Positions 34,749 to 42,498 of a stretch of 64,000 nt of DNA are shown piece by piece. The stretch lies in assembly GCF_016862975.1 (NCBI RefSeq), contig NZ_BONZ01000013.1:310001-374000 (forward strand). The letters run 5' to 3'. The stretch's first letter is position 1. Each line of letters begins with the position of its first letter. This DNA is from Rugosimonospora africana. GTDB taxonomy: Bacteria; Actinomycetota; Actinomycetes; Mycobacteriales; Micromonosporaceae. The notes below the pieces were generated by a model. It was not told the origin of the DNA, made no database searches, and saw only the letters and a list, made by a program, of their open reading frames with translations. The position numbers were made by a program, and so were the translations under genes.

Positions 34749-35750
34749 GTGGCAGGGTCTGCCGCACGCCCGCACCGTACCCGGTTCACTCACTCCTTCC
34801 GTCTCTTCGGCCTGATCGCCGCAGTCGCCGGCCTGGCACTCGCCCCGGCAACCGTCGCGCACGCCGCTCCGGCCAGCCCCGGCCAGATCGAGGCGCAGAT
34901 CGACCAGAAGTTCAACCAGCTCGAGCCGCTGCTGGAGCAGTGGGACGGCGTCCACGAGAATCTGGTCAAGAACCAGCAGAAGGTCGCCAACCTCCAGGCT
35001 CAGATCAAGCCGCTGAAGCTGCAGGTCGACCTCGCCATGACCCGGGTCAGCGCGGTCTCGGCGAAGTTCTACGAGCACGGGCCGGGATCAAATCTCAACG
35101 CTCTGCTGGAATCCGGCTCACCGTCCACATTGGTCGATCAGCTCGGGATGCTGAACGAGATGTCCCGTCAGCAGACCCAGAGCATCGCCGACGTGGTGAA
35201 GCTGCGCCAGAAGTATGAGGAGCAGGAGGCGCCCATCGACGCGATGGTCGCCAACCTCAGCAAGCAGCAGGCCACCTTGGACGCGCAGAAGAAGCAGCTG
35301 CAGGGCCAGCTCAACCAGTTGCAGCAGCTGCGCCTGGCCGCGTACGGGACGTCCAGTGGCACCGGCAAGCTGAAGCCGGTCGCCTGTCCGCAGGTCTACA
35401 CCGGCGACAAGGGCAGCAAGGCCGCACAGTTCGCCTGTAACCAGATCGGCAAGACGTACGTGTGGGACGCCGATGGCCCCGACTCGTACGACTGTTCCGG
35501 CCTGACCATGGCCTCCTGGCGCTCCGTCGGCGTGACGCTTCCGCACAACGCGTACCAGCAGAAGCAGAACACCACGCCGGTCAGCCATGCGAACCTCAAG
35601 CCCGGCGACCTGGTCTACTACTACTCGGACGTGCACCACGTCGTCATCTACGTCGGCAATGACTGGGTAGTCAGCGCACCGACGTTCGGTGAAGACGTGC
35701 AGATGCAGAGGCTCGACATGTCCCGGGTCAACGCGTACGGCCGACCCTGA
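34749..35750 (+). CDS. Secreted NlpC/P60 peptidoglycan endopeptidase, copy 2 (riboswitch-controlled)
   Basis: A 333-residue paralogue of the upstream hydrolase with the same plan. A signal peptide (FGLIAAVAGLALAPATVAHA) and Gln/Lys-rich coiled coil precede the NlpC/P60 domain, with Cys249 in SYDCSGLTM and the His pair in DVHHVVIYV (His296/297), at the same positions as copy 1. The match GPGSNLNALLESGSP is identical in both. Only this copy carries a c-di-AMP riboswitch, so the pair probably differs in timing: constitutive versus c-di-AMP-responsive wall cleavage (inference). The start is GTG at 34749, after AAGAAAGGG. A strong hairpin follows. Confidence 0.95.
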   Translation: MAGSAARPHRTRFTHSFRLFGLIAAVAGLALAPATVAHAAPASPGQIEAQIDQKFNQLEPLLEQWDGVHENLVKNQQKVANLQAQIKPLKLQVDLAMTRVSAVSAKFYEHGPGSNLNALLESGSPSTLVDQLGMLNEMSRQQTQSIADVVKLRQKYEEQEAPIDAMVANLSKQQATLDAQKKQLQGQLNQLQQLRLAAYGTSSGTGKLKPVACPQVYTGDKGSKAAQFACNQIGKTYVWDADGPDSYDCSGLTMASWRSVGVTLPHNAYQQKQNTTPVSHANLKPGDLVYYYSDVHHVVIYVGNDWVVSAPTFGEDVQMQRLDMSRVNAYGRP

Positions 35751-35760
35751 CGCGTGTCAC

Positions 35761-35793
35761 GGCGTCGCGGGTGCCCGATCGGCCCGCGACGCC
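35761..35793 (+). terminator. Terminator after NlpC/P60 copy 2
   Basis: GGCGTCGCGGG (35761-35771) pairs perfectly with CCCGCGACGCC (35783-35793), 10 bases after the stop. Confidence 0.8.
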
Positions 35794-35839
35794 CGCCGCA
35801 CCTTGCCGGGTAGCACCTCCCCGCTGCCCAGGCTGAAGG

Positions 35840-36010
35840 TCAACGTTCACGCACCGGCCTCGCGGCCAGCCGTTAATTGGCTTGCCGCGCTCAAGGCCCC
35901 TGGCTCACGCTCTGTCTTTGTTCACCGACGGCGCCCCGCCCTCGCAGTGCCCTTTCCCCCGGCGTGCTCTTCCCCCCTCGCCGAGCCTGCGTGAGCGGGG
36001 CGCCGTGCAC
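35840..36010. other. Intergenic stretch with nested inverted repeats, possible structured RNA
   Basis: No convincing gene lies in 35794-36262. Within it, CGCGGCCAGCC/GGCTTGCCGCG closes a short hairpin around GTTAATT (near 35860-35890). ACGGCGCCCCGC (35928-35939) pairs with 35995-36006, and GCTCACGC (35903-35910) can instead pair with 35989-35996, which overlaps that arm. Such mutually exclusive helices suit a regulatory RNA. Strand and expression are unknown. Confidence 0.35.
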
Positions 36011-36262
36011 CCCCTCGCGGTTCCTCGATATAACGTGCCGGCGGCGCTGACGGTTCGACCGGCGGGCCCACTGTCGCCCGGAGACCGCCGCTGATTCCCG
36101 GTCCGGCGTTTTCAGCAGTCGCGTCTTGTCGTCCTTCGGGTACCGACCGGTGCAGGCCGCTAGATTGAGGACAGGGCCTGACCCGGCCGAACGGCTGCGC
36201 CGGATGCGCTGACCGGCGCCGGGATCCGGAGTCTGAGCGTGGGCGGATCGGGGGAGCCACAC

Positions 36263-38461
36263 GTGATCGGCGCGGGCATCCTGGACCGGCTGCGTCACCG
36301 GGATCCGGGATTCCGGATCTCACTGCGGGCTCTCCGCCTGACGATCGCCGCCATTCCCGCCTATTACGTCTGCCTGTACGGCATCCACAACAAAATCCTG
36401 GCGACGTACGTCATCTTCGGGACGATCGCCGCCGGGATCTTCATCCAGCTGCCGGGCTCCGCCCGGCAGCGAGCGAGCGCCATCCTCGCGGCGATACCCG
36501 TCGCCTGCGGCCTGATCGCCCTGGGAACCGCCCTCAACGTGAACCTCTGGGCGGCGGTGATCGGAACGCTCGTGATCGGGTTTTCGGTCGCCTACTTCAG
36601 CGTCGCCGGCCCCCGCCTGTTGGGACTTGCCAGCGGCCTCCAGCTCTTCTACCTGGTGGCGAACTTCTCGCCTCATCACCTGGCGGCTCTGCCGGCCCGG
36701 CTGATCGGAGCGAGCATCGGAATGGCGCTCGCCGCCGCCGCGGAGGTGCTGCTGTGGCGCGCCCCGCCTCCGGTGACGTACGAGCAGCGCGTCGCGGAGG
36801 CCGCGGAGGCCGCCGCCGATCTGCTCGACGCGTCCTCGGAGGTGGTGGCCGGTCGCGCCGCGGGCGACGGCGAGATGACGCGGCAGCAGCAACGGACGGC
36901 GCAGGCGATACGGCAGACCCGGGTACGCGCGATTCCGGTGCCCGAGCGGCCGACCTCGGCCGGCCGTCGCGATCGGGCGCTGCGCGACGCCGCGTGGACG
37001 ACCTGGGAGGTTGCCGAGCAGGTACGCCGGTTCATGACGCGACCGCAGCTGGGGTCACACCACGACGCCAACGCGGCCGAGGCGATGCGGCGAAGCGCGA
37101 CAACGATGCGTACCGCCGGCCGGAGCCTGACCCGGGGCGAGACGCCACCGGACATCGGTGAGGTGCTCAGCGAGGCCACGCCGGGATTCGAGCCGATCGG
37201 CGCGCCAGGGACGCAGCCGGCGGACATCGAGCGGCGCCAGTTGCGGTTGAGCCTGCAGTCCATCGTCGAGCACGTCGACTTCTTCACCGTCGCCGTACGT
37301 GTCGCGACGCGGGAGCCGACGGTACGGCAGGACAAGCGCCTCTCACACGGAGCGACGACGCTCTGGTACGCGCGGCACAGCGACCTGTCCCTGGTCTGGC
37401 AGGAACTGCGGCGGAACCTGACGCCCCGATCGGCGTTCTTCCAGAGCGCGTTGCGGCTCGCCGTCGCGCTGGCGGCGGCGCGGGCGGTCACCGGAGTGCT
37501 CAACCTGTCCCACGGCTTCTGGGTACTCCTCGCGACCCTCACGGTGATGCGGACCTCCGCCCTCAACACCCGGACGACCCTGATCCGTTCCGTTCTCGGC
37601 GCGTTGATCGGCGCGGTGGCGACCGGTCTGGTGCTGACGTTCGTTGACGGTGCGCTGCCGTACGCGATGGCGCTGCTGGTGGCGGCCGTGCTGGCCTTCG
37701 GCGTGGGCAAGCTCCTGGGCACGATCTGGTCCCAGGCTGCGCTGACGGCCACGGTGACGCTGGTGTTCGCCCAGCTCGCGCCATCGGACTGGCGGCTGGC
37801 CAGCGTCCGGCTCGTGGACGTTCTCGCCGGCGGTGCGGTCGGTATCACGGCCGGCCTGGTGATGTGGCCCAGGGGCGCCGGCGCTGAGCTGTGGCGGAGG
37901 GTCGGCGCGTACCTGAGAGCCGACGCCGACCTCATCCAGGAGACGATCGCGGTGCTGACCGGCCGCGGCCGGTACAGCGGTTGGCCGCGGGGCGCGCTCA
38001 ACGGTCCGCTGCGGGAGTACATCCCCGCCGAAGCGTCGATCTGCCAGTACTACACGGAGCGGCCGGACCCGCGGTTCGAGCGGGTGTACTGGGAGGCGTT
38101 CCTGGTCACGGGCGTCCATGTCATGCACGGCGCCGAGTTCCTGCTCCTGCGCAACCGGCCCGGCCTCCTGGCCGGGTGGCCGGAGGCCGCGGCCACGGTG
38201 ACCGACATCGCCGAGGAACTGCGGCGCGGATACCGGACCCTGGCGGAGAAGGTGCCGGAGGGCTCAGACCACCCGATGGTCGCGCCGATGGACGGCGCGA
38301 TGATCAGTGACCAGGTGGCGACCATCGTCGCCTCGGGCGGGGGCAGATCAGAGGACGTGTGCCTGCTGGAGATCGGCAATTGGCTCGCTTCTCTCAGCGA
38401 GAATCTCGACTGGCTCCAGACGGCGTCGGGTCGTCCACCGGGCCCGTGGGGGTCGACCTGA
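36263..38461 (+). CDS. FUSC family protein (YccS/fusaric-acid-resistance-like)
   Basis: A protein of about 732 residues with the FUSC duplication. An N-terminal block of membrane helices (about 20-165) is followed by a cytoplasmic helical region (about 170-390), then a second membrane block (about 390-530, FFQSALRLAVALAAARAV, HGFWVLLATLTVMRTSALN) and a C-terminal soluble domain. HGFWVLLATLTV is a signature of aromatic-acid exporter-type FUSC proteins. It may export weak acids, but no substrate is indicated. The start is GTG at 36263, with GGGGGAG eight bases upstream; GTG at 36239 in frame is an alternative. It stands alone and is convergent with dcd. Confidence 0.9.
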   Translation: MIGAGILDRLRHRDPGFRISLRALRLTIAAIPAYYVCLYGIHNKILATYVIFGTIAAGIFIQLPGSARQRASAILAAIPVACGLIALGTALNVNLWAAVIGTLVIGFSVAYFSVAGPRLLGLASGLQLFYLVANFSPHHLAALPARLIGASIGMALAAAAEVLLWRAPPPVTYEQRVAEAAEAAADLLDASSEVVAGRAAGDGEMTRQQQRTAQAIRQTRVRAIPVPERPTSAGRRDRALRDAAWTTWEVAEQVRRFMTRPQLGSHHDANAAEAMRRSATTMRTAGRSLTRGETPPDIGEVLSEATPGFEPIGAPGTQPADIERRQLRLSLQSIVEHVDFFTVAVRVATREPTVRQDKRLSHGATTLWYARHSDLSLVWQELRRNLTPRSAFFQSALRLAVALAAARAVTGVLNLSHGFWVLLATLTVMRTSALNTRTTLIRSVLGALIGAVATGLVLTFVDGALPYAMALLVAAVLAFGVGKLLGTIWSQAALTATVTLVFAQLAPSDWRLASVRLVDVLAGGAVGITAGLVMWPRGAGAELWRRVGAYLRADADLIQETIAVLTGRGRYSGWPRGALNGPLREYIPAEASICQYYTERPDPRFERVYWEAFLVTGVHVMHGAEFLLLRNRPGLLAGWPEAAATVTDIAEELRRGYRTLAEKVPEGSDHPMVAPMDGAMISDQVATIVASGGGRSEDVCLLEIGNWLASLSENLDWLQTASGRPPGPWGST

Positions 38462-38483
38462 CGCCGGGTCGCCGATCGCGACG

Positions 38484-39068
38484 TCAGCGGGTGTTGGTGG
38501 GCCAGACCCGCCAGTTCTTCCAGGACCGGCTCGGCGTCGGGCCGCGCTGGCCCTGGTACCGCGAGCCGTACACCGCCGAGCCGTACGGGTGCTCGGCCGG
38601 CGAGGACAGCCGGAAGATGCACAGCTGGCCGATCTTCATGCCGGGCCACAGCATGATGGGCAGGTTCGCCACGTTGGACAGCTCCAGTGTGACGTGCCCG
38701 GAGAAGCCGGGGTCGATGAAGCCGGCGGTCGAGTGGGTGAGCAGGCCCAACCTGCCGAGGCTCGACTTGCCCTCCAGTCGCCCGGCCAACTGGTCGCCGA
38801 GCGTGATGACTTCCAGCGTGGAGGCGAGAACGAATTCGCCCGGATGCAGCACGAACGGCTGCCCCTCGTCGACCTCGACCGGCGACGTCAGCTCGTCCTG
38901 CTGGATAGCCGGATCGATGTGCGTATAGAGGTGGTTGTTGAAGACGCGGAACAGCCGATCGAGCCGAACGTCGATGCTGGACGGCTGCACGAGTTCGGGC
39001 TCGAACGGGTCCAGCTCAAGCCGCCCACTCTTCAGCTCGTCGATCAGGTCACGGTCGGAAAGCAGCAC
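38484..39068 (-). CDS. dcd: dCTP deaminase
   Basis: A 194-residue trimeric enzyme of pyrimidine deoxynucleotide synthesis. It deaminates dCTP to dUTP, and in mycobacteria the same type also hydrolyses dUTP to dUMP. The family signatures are [46 protein letters not shown] and [20 protein letters not shown], which contains the catalytic glutamate. The C-terminus [15 protein letters not shown] closes the active site. The start is GTG at 39068, which gives the normal length. It diverges from a LexA-boxed flavoprotein gene. Confidence 0.96.
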   Translation of the reverse strand: MLLSDRDLIDELKSGRLELDPFEPELVQPSSIDVRLDRLFRVFNNHLYTHIDPAIQQDELTSPVEVDEGQPFVLHPGEFVLASTLEVITLGDQLAGRLEGKSSLGRLGLLTHSTAGFIDPGFSGHVTLELSNVANLPIMLWPGMKIGQLCIFRLSSPAEHPYGSAVYGSRYQGQRGPTPSRSWKNWRVWPTNTR

Positions 39069-39131
39069 GCCTGGCAGCTTACCCAGGGGCGTGTCGCACC
39101 ATCCGCGTTTGGGCGCCCGGCAAGTGTCGTA

Positions 39132-39153
39132 TCGAACGTATGTTCGATAGAAT
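39132..39153 (+). promoter_or_regulatory. Perfect LexA (SOS) box with adjoining -10
   Basis: TCGAAC GTAT GTTCGA at 39132-39147 matches the actinobacterial LexA consensus exactly. TAGAAT (39148-39153) directly abuts it as a -10, which would place the transcript start at about the ATG at 39160. The box is in the gap shared with dcd. Confidence 0.82.
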
Positions 39154-39159
39154 GTGGGC

Positions 39160-39666
39160 ATGGCATCGTGGTCTGAATTCACCGCCGCCAACCCCGGGCT
39201 CGCGTCGGCAATCCGTGAGCTCATCCATCAGTACGGGTCGGGACTCGGGTACCTGGCGACGATCCGGGCGGACGGCGGGCCGCGGGTACATCCGGTGGCC
39301 CCAGTGATCATGGATGACGGGCTGTACTGCTTCGTCATCGATTCCCCGAAGCGGCGAGACCTCGATCGCGACGGGCGCTACGCGCTGCATTCGTACCCGC
39401 CGGAGGACAACGACGACGAGGCATACCTGTCGGGTCGAGCGCGGCCGGTGACGGACCGGCGGCGGGTGGAGCGGCTGGCGGAGGCATACCGGGCGGAGAA
39501 GCGGATCGACTGGCGCCTGTACGAGTTCTCGGTCGAGGTGGCGATGGTGGCGCGGCGGGTCAACGGCGGCGGCCCGGAGGCCACGACCACCGAGATCTGG
39601 CGGGATGAGCGGATCGCCGAGGCGGCCGACGGAGCGGCGATGCGGCACGGGCCGGCGATCAGGTAG
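39160..39666 (+). CDS. Pyridoxamine 5'-phosphate oxidase-like split-barrel flavoprotein
   Basis: A 168-residue FMN- or F420-binding split-barrel protein. The N-terminal core reads [20 protein letters not shown], then [20 protein letters not shown] and the acidic loop [15 protein letters not shown]. Such proteins reduce or oxidise small molecules or bind flavin without a known substrate. Its -10 (TAGAAT) and ATG are placed for a leaderless message, and the promoter overlaps a perfect LexA box, so expression should rise after DNA damage. An in-frame GTG two codons earlier is the alternative start. tRNA-Gly follows directly. Confidence 0.88.
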   Translation: MASWSEFTAANPGLASAIRELIHQYGSGLGYLATIRADGGPRVHPVAPVIMDDGLYCFVIDSPKRRDLDRDGRYALHSYPPEDNDDEAYLSGRARPVTDRRRVERLAEAYRAEKRIDWRLYEFSVEVAMVARRVNGGGPEATTTEIWRDERIAEAADGAAMRHGPAIR

Positions 39667-39679
39667 AGTGGTCCCGCTC

Positions 39680-39750
39680 GCGGGTGTAGTTCAATGGCAG
39701 AACATCAGCTTCCCAAGCTGACAGTGAGGGTTCGATTCCCTTCACCCGCT
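39680..39750 (+). tRNA. tRNA-Gly (CCC anticodon)
   Basis: The acceptor arm GCGGGTG pairs with CACCCGC. The anticodon stem TCAGC/GCTGA encloses TTCCCAA, giving CCC, and the T arm GAGGGTTCGATTCCCTT is normal. CCA is encoded at 39751-39753. It starts 14 bases after the flavoprotein stop. Confidence 0.95.
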
Positions 39751-39759
39751 CCAAGCTCT

Positions 39760-39800
39760 GAAGGCCCAGCTCAGGACCATGGTCCCGAAGCTGGGCCTTC
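39760..39800 (+). terminator. Terminator after tRNA-Gly
   Basis: GAAGGCCCAGCT (39760-39771) pairs with 39789-39800, and the loop itself contains the palindrome GGACCATGGTCC. It lies 7 bases after the CCA end. Confidence 0.82.
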
Positions 39801-39881
39801 TGCATTGCCCGCCGTACGCCAGATTGCCCGCCGCGCCTCAGCCGAGCGGTACCAAGGTGGCCCGGACTTCGACCAGTTTCC

Positions 39882-40577
39882 TCAGCCGTCCACCGCTCCG
39901 GAGGCCGCCGCATCGAGGAGCCGGGCGAGTTCGACCGGCTTGGTGACCATGGGCCAATGGCCGGAGTCGATGTCAACGAACTCGAGGTGCTTCGCCTTGG
40001 GGAGTTCGGCCACGTCTCCCGCGGCCATCCATGCCTGAGCCTGGGCGGGGCTGTACTCCGGGCACACCACCAGGACCGGGACGTCGAACCGTCGCTCGTC
40101 CGTCAGCCGCACCATGCCCTTGGCCACCGCCTCGGGTACCGGGATCGCCGCGGCCTCGAACGTGCGCCTGGCCTCCTCGTCGAGGTCGGCGGAGTCCGCG
40201 CCGTCGAACGGGCCCCAGCCGGGGAAGGGCATGGCACCGTCCCTCAGATCGAAGAAGTCGGCGTAGGGCTGCCCGTCGGCGGTCGGGAAGCCGCCGATGA
40301 GGACGACCTTGGCGACCTTCTCCGGTCGCGCGTCGGCGGCCAGCCAAGCGAGGCCGCAGGCGGCGGAGTGCCCCACGACCATGGCCTTGCCAGACGCCGA
40401 GTCCACCGCGGCGAGGACCGCCGCCACCTGGTCGTCGAGCGTCGCGGAGGCCGCCCCGTCGCCCTGGCCCGGCAGGGTGATCGGCACCGGGTGGTGGCCG
40501 AGCGGTTTGAGCGCGGACACGACGTCGTTCCAGGCGGATCCGTCGAGCCACAGCCCGGCGACGAGCAGGATATCCAT
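39882..40577 (-). CDS. Alpha/beta-hydrolase fold protein
   Basis: A 231-residue single-domain hydrolase. The nucleophile elbow is GHSAACGLA (Ser in MVVGHSA), the catalytic His is in DIDSGHWPM near the C-terminus, and an acidic residue is expected near VCPEYSPAQA. The start MDILLVAGLWLDGSAWNDVV supplies the oxyanion-hole strand. It resembles small esterases/alkyl hydrolases of the EstA/MhpC type; the substrate is unknown. The start is ATG at 40577, with GGAAGAG upstream. It diverges from the WYL regulator by 106 bases, so it may be that regulator's target. Confidence 0.87.
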   Translation of the reverse strand: MDILLVAGLWLDGSAWNDVVSALKPLGHHPVPITLPGQGDGAASATLDDQVAAVLAAVDSASGKAMVVGHSAACGLAWLAADARPEKVAKVVLIGGFPTADGQPYADFFDLRDGAMPFPGWGPFDGADSADLDEEARRTFEAAAIPVPEAVAKGMVRLTDERRFDVPVLVVCPEYSPAQAQAWMAAGDVAELPKAKHLEFVDIDSGHWPMVTKPVELARLLDAAASGAVDG

Positions 40578-40683
40578 GATCGGCTCTCTTCCTCATAAAG
40601 AATGTGGCGCTCAGACCTCAGGCTAGGGCCGATTCCGGACGATCTACTGCCGGCTTATCCGGCCGATCGCCTACCCTGGTCGG

Positions 40684-41703
40684 GTGCCGACCGAGCTGAG
40701 CCCCACCGCGCGGGCGCTTCGTGCCCTCGACATCCTCCAGACCCGGCCCGGCACGACGGCCGACCAGCTCGCCGAGAAGCTGGGCGTGACCGAGCGGGCC
40801 GCCCGCCGGTACGTCGGGATCCTCCGGGAAGCCGGCATCCCGGTCGATTCGGCCCGGGGCCGCCACGGCGGATACCGGCTCAGGCGTGGGACGAAGCTGC
40901 CTCCGGTGGTCTTCACGCAGGCCGAGGCGCTTGGTCTGGTCATGGCGGTGCTCGACGGCCAGCCGGCGGCCAACGATGCCGACGACCTTGTCGGTGCCGC
41001 GCTGGGGAAGGTCATCCAGGTGCTGCCGGAGAGCGTCGGACGGCAGGCGGCGGCACTGCGCGAGCACGCGTCGGCTGCGCCCGACCGCGGCTCGGCGCGT
41101 GCGGACCCGGCCACCACCAGCGCGCTCGTCGCGGCCGTCGCGGGCCGTCGCGGGGTCGTTGTCGGGTACCGGAACGAGACCGGCCACGAATGGGAGGCCG
41201 AGGTCGACCCGTGGGCGGTCGTCGTCCGCCACGGCCGCTGGTACCTGCTGTGTCATTCCCACCACGCGAACGCGATCCGCACGTACCGGATCGACCGGAT
41301 CCGGACGGTGCGGCAGACCGGCCACGAGTTCGAGCCGCCCGACGGCCTCGACTCGGTGGCGGCGTTGGAAGAGAACCTGGGCGTCGGGTGGGAGTTCCCC
41401 ACCCGGGTGGTGTTCGACGCGCCGCTGGCAGAGGTGGCCCCGTGGATCCGGCCTCCGATGGGACGGCTCGAACCCTCGGGGAACGGGTGCGTGCTGGTGG
41501 GCAGCACCAGCAATCCGGCGTCGTACGCGCAGGAGTGGCTGGCGGCCGTTCCGTTCGCCTTCCGCGTCGAGGGCGGCCCGGAACTCCGTGCCGCCGTAAT
41601 GGCGCTCGCGGCCCGGCTCGCCGCCGCTTCGGCGGATGCGTGCGAACCGGTCTGGCCCGGCGCGTCTGGCGCCGCGCCACGACCCAGACCAGTCGGCGGC
41701 TAG
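40684..41703 (+). CDS. Helix-turn-helix and WYL domain regulator, 3' end inside a repeat
   Basis: A 339-residue regulator: an HTH_11-type winged helix (about 5-65, LRALDILQTRPGTTADQLAE, GVTERAARRYVGILREAGI) and a WYL domain (about 140-300, VDPWAVVVRHGRWYLLCHSH) with a WCX-like end. WYL domains sense nucleic acid or nucleotide ligands in many regulators. The last 18-20 residues (PVWPGASGAAPRPRPVGG) and the stop are encoded by a 52-bp hairpin repeat that recurs downstream and at 61 kb, so the native C-terminus was probably replaced. The start is GTG at 40684. Confidence 0.9.
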   Translation: MPTELSPTARALRALDILQTRPGTTADQLAEKLGVTERAARRYVGILREAGIPVDSARGRHGGYRLRRGTKLPPVVFTQAEALGLVMAVLDGQPAANDADDLVGAALGKVIQVLPESVGRQAAALREHASAAPDRGSARADPATTSALVAAVAGRRGVVVGYRNETGHEWEAEVDPWAVVVRHGRWYLLCHSHHANAIRTYRIDRIRTVRQTGHEFEPPDGLDSVAALEENLGVGWEFPTRVVFDAPLAEVAPWIRPPMGRLEPSGNGCVLVGSTSNPASYAQEWLAAVPFAFRVEGGPELRAAVMALAARLAAASADACEPVWPGASGAAPRPRPVGG

Positions 41704-41801
41704 TCCTGGTTCGGAGCGTGGCGCCGCGCCACGACCCAGACCAGTCGGCGGCTAGTCCTGGCTCGGCACGTGTGGCGCCGCGCGACGAGCCGGACCAGTC
41801 G
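41646..41801. repeat. Tandem 52-bp hairpin repeat, three units
   Basis: Unit 1 (41646-41695) lies in the end of the WYL gene, and units 2 and 3 end at 41747 and 41801. The segment starting GGCGCCGCGCCACGACCCAG recurs with a 52-base period (41668, 41720). Unit 1, read on the minus strand, matches 61394-61443 at 47 of 50 positions. The arms CCGGTCTGG and CCAGACC make each unit an imperfect inverted repeat. Confidence 0.85.
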
Positions 41802-41828
41802 CGCGACCGGGGACGTCGAAGGAGCTGG

Positions 41829-42413
41829 TCAGTCCGCCGGGCGCGGCGACTGCCGCATGACCCAGATGGTCAGCGGCGCCGCCACGGTGCGCACCACCTC
41901 CCAGCCGGCGCGGCGGTACATCTCGACGTTTCCGGGGTTGCTGGTCTCCAGGACCGCGGGCACGCCGTCCTCGGCGGCGCGGCGCAGTCCGGCCCGCATG
42001 ACCGCGTGGCCCCAGCGGTGACCGGTGCTGTCCGGGTGGGTACCCAGGACACCGAGGTACCAGAACGGTGCCGCCGGCAGTACGGCGTGAACGGCGTCGT
42101 CGTACGCGTCGACACGGGCCATCGCCCCGGCGGGCAGCAAGTCGGCCAGAGTCCTTCGCTCCGGCGACGCCTCCTCGGTTCCGGGAGGATTCCAGAGTGC
42201 GACCGAGGCTCCCCGCCCGATCGTCCAGATCGTTTGCTTGGACACCCGCTTGTCGAACAGGTACCCGAAGAACGCCGCGGCGTACCGCGGGTAGGTGGCC
42301 TGGTCAGGGAACAGGTACCGGAGGACGGGATCGTTGGCGAACGTGTCCACGAGCGAGCCGACGATCGGCTCGCGGTCGGCCGGGGTGGCGACGGTGATCT
42401 CAGGCGCTGTCAC
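41829..42413 (-). CDS. GNAT family N-acetyltransferase
   Basis: A 194-residue acetyltransferase. The N-terminal part ITVATPADREPIVGSL is followed by a variable middle. The acetyl-CoA binding strand and loop read LGVLGTHPDSTGHRWGHAVM (motif V/A, in place of the usual R-x-x-G-x-G/A run), and the C-terminal motif B is VPAVLETSNPGNVEMYRRAG, as in other GNAT enzymes. The acyl acceptor is unknown. The start is GTG at 42413, chosen because the protein's conserved start lies there; the frame stays open much further upstream inside the sigma gene. The hairpin repeat array separates it from the convergent WYL gene. Confidence 0.87.
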   Translation of the reverse strand: MTAPEITVATPADREPIVGSLVDTFANDPVLRYLFPDQATYPRYAAAFFGYLFDKRVSKQTIWTIGRGASVALWNPPGTEEASPERRTLADLLPAGAMARVDAYDDAVHAVLPAAPFWYLGVLGTHPDSTGHRWGHAVMRAGLRRAAEDGVPAVLETSNPGNVEMYRRAGWEVVRTVAAPLTIWVMRQSPRPAD

Positions 42414-42498
42414 GGCACGAGACGGTATCGCGGCGCAGACGCGGACGGCCTCGCGATTTCTGTCGAGACTCGTGATTTCCACGGAGAGCGGCACGCGT

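Noticed and set aside
35689-36094. Short plus-strand frames in the 35.8-36.2 kb gap
   Set aside because: No ribosome site, no family resemblance, and frames cross the hairpins; better treated as possible structured RNA.
41704-41828. CRISPR-like array
   Set aside because: The 52-base units are contiguous, GC-rich hairpins without spacers, and no cas genes are near.
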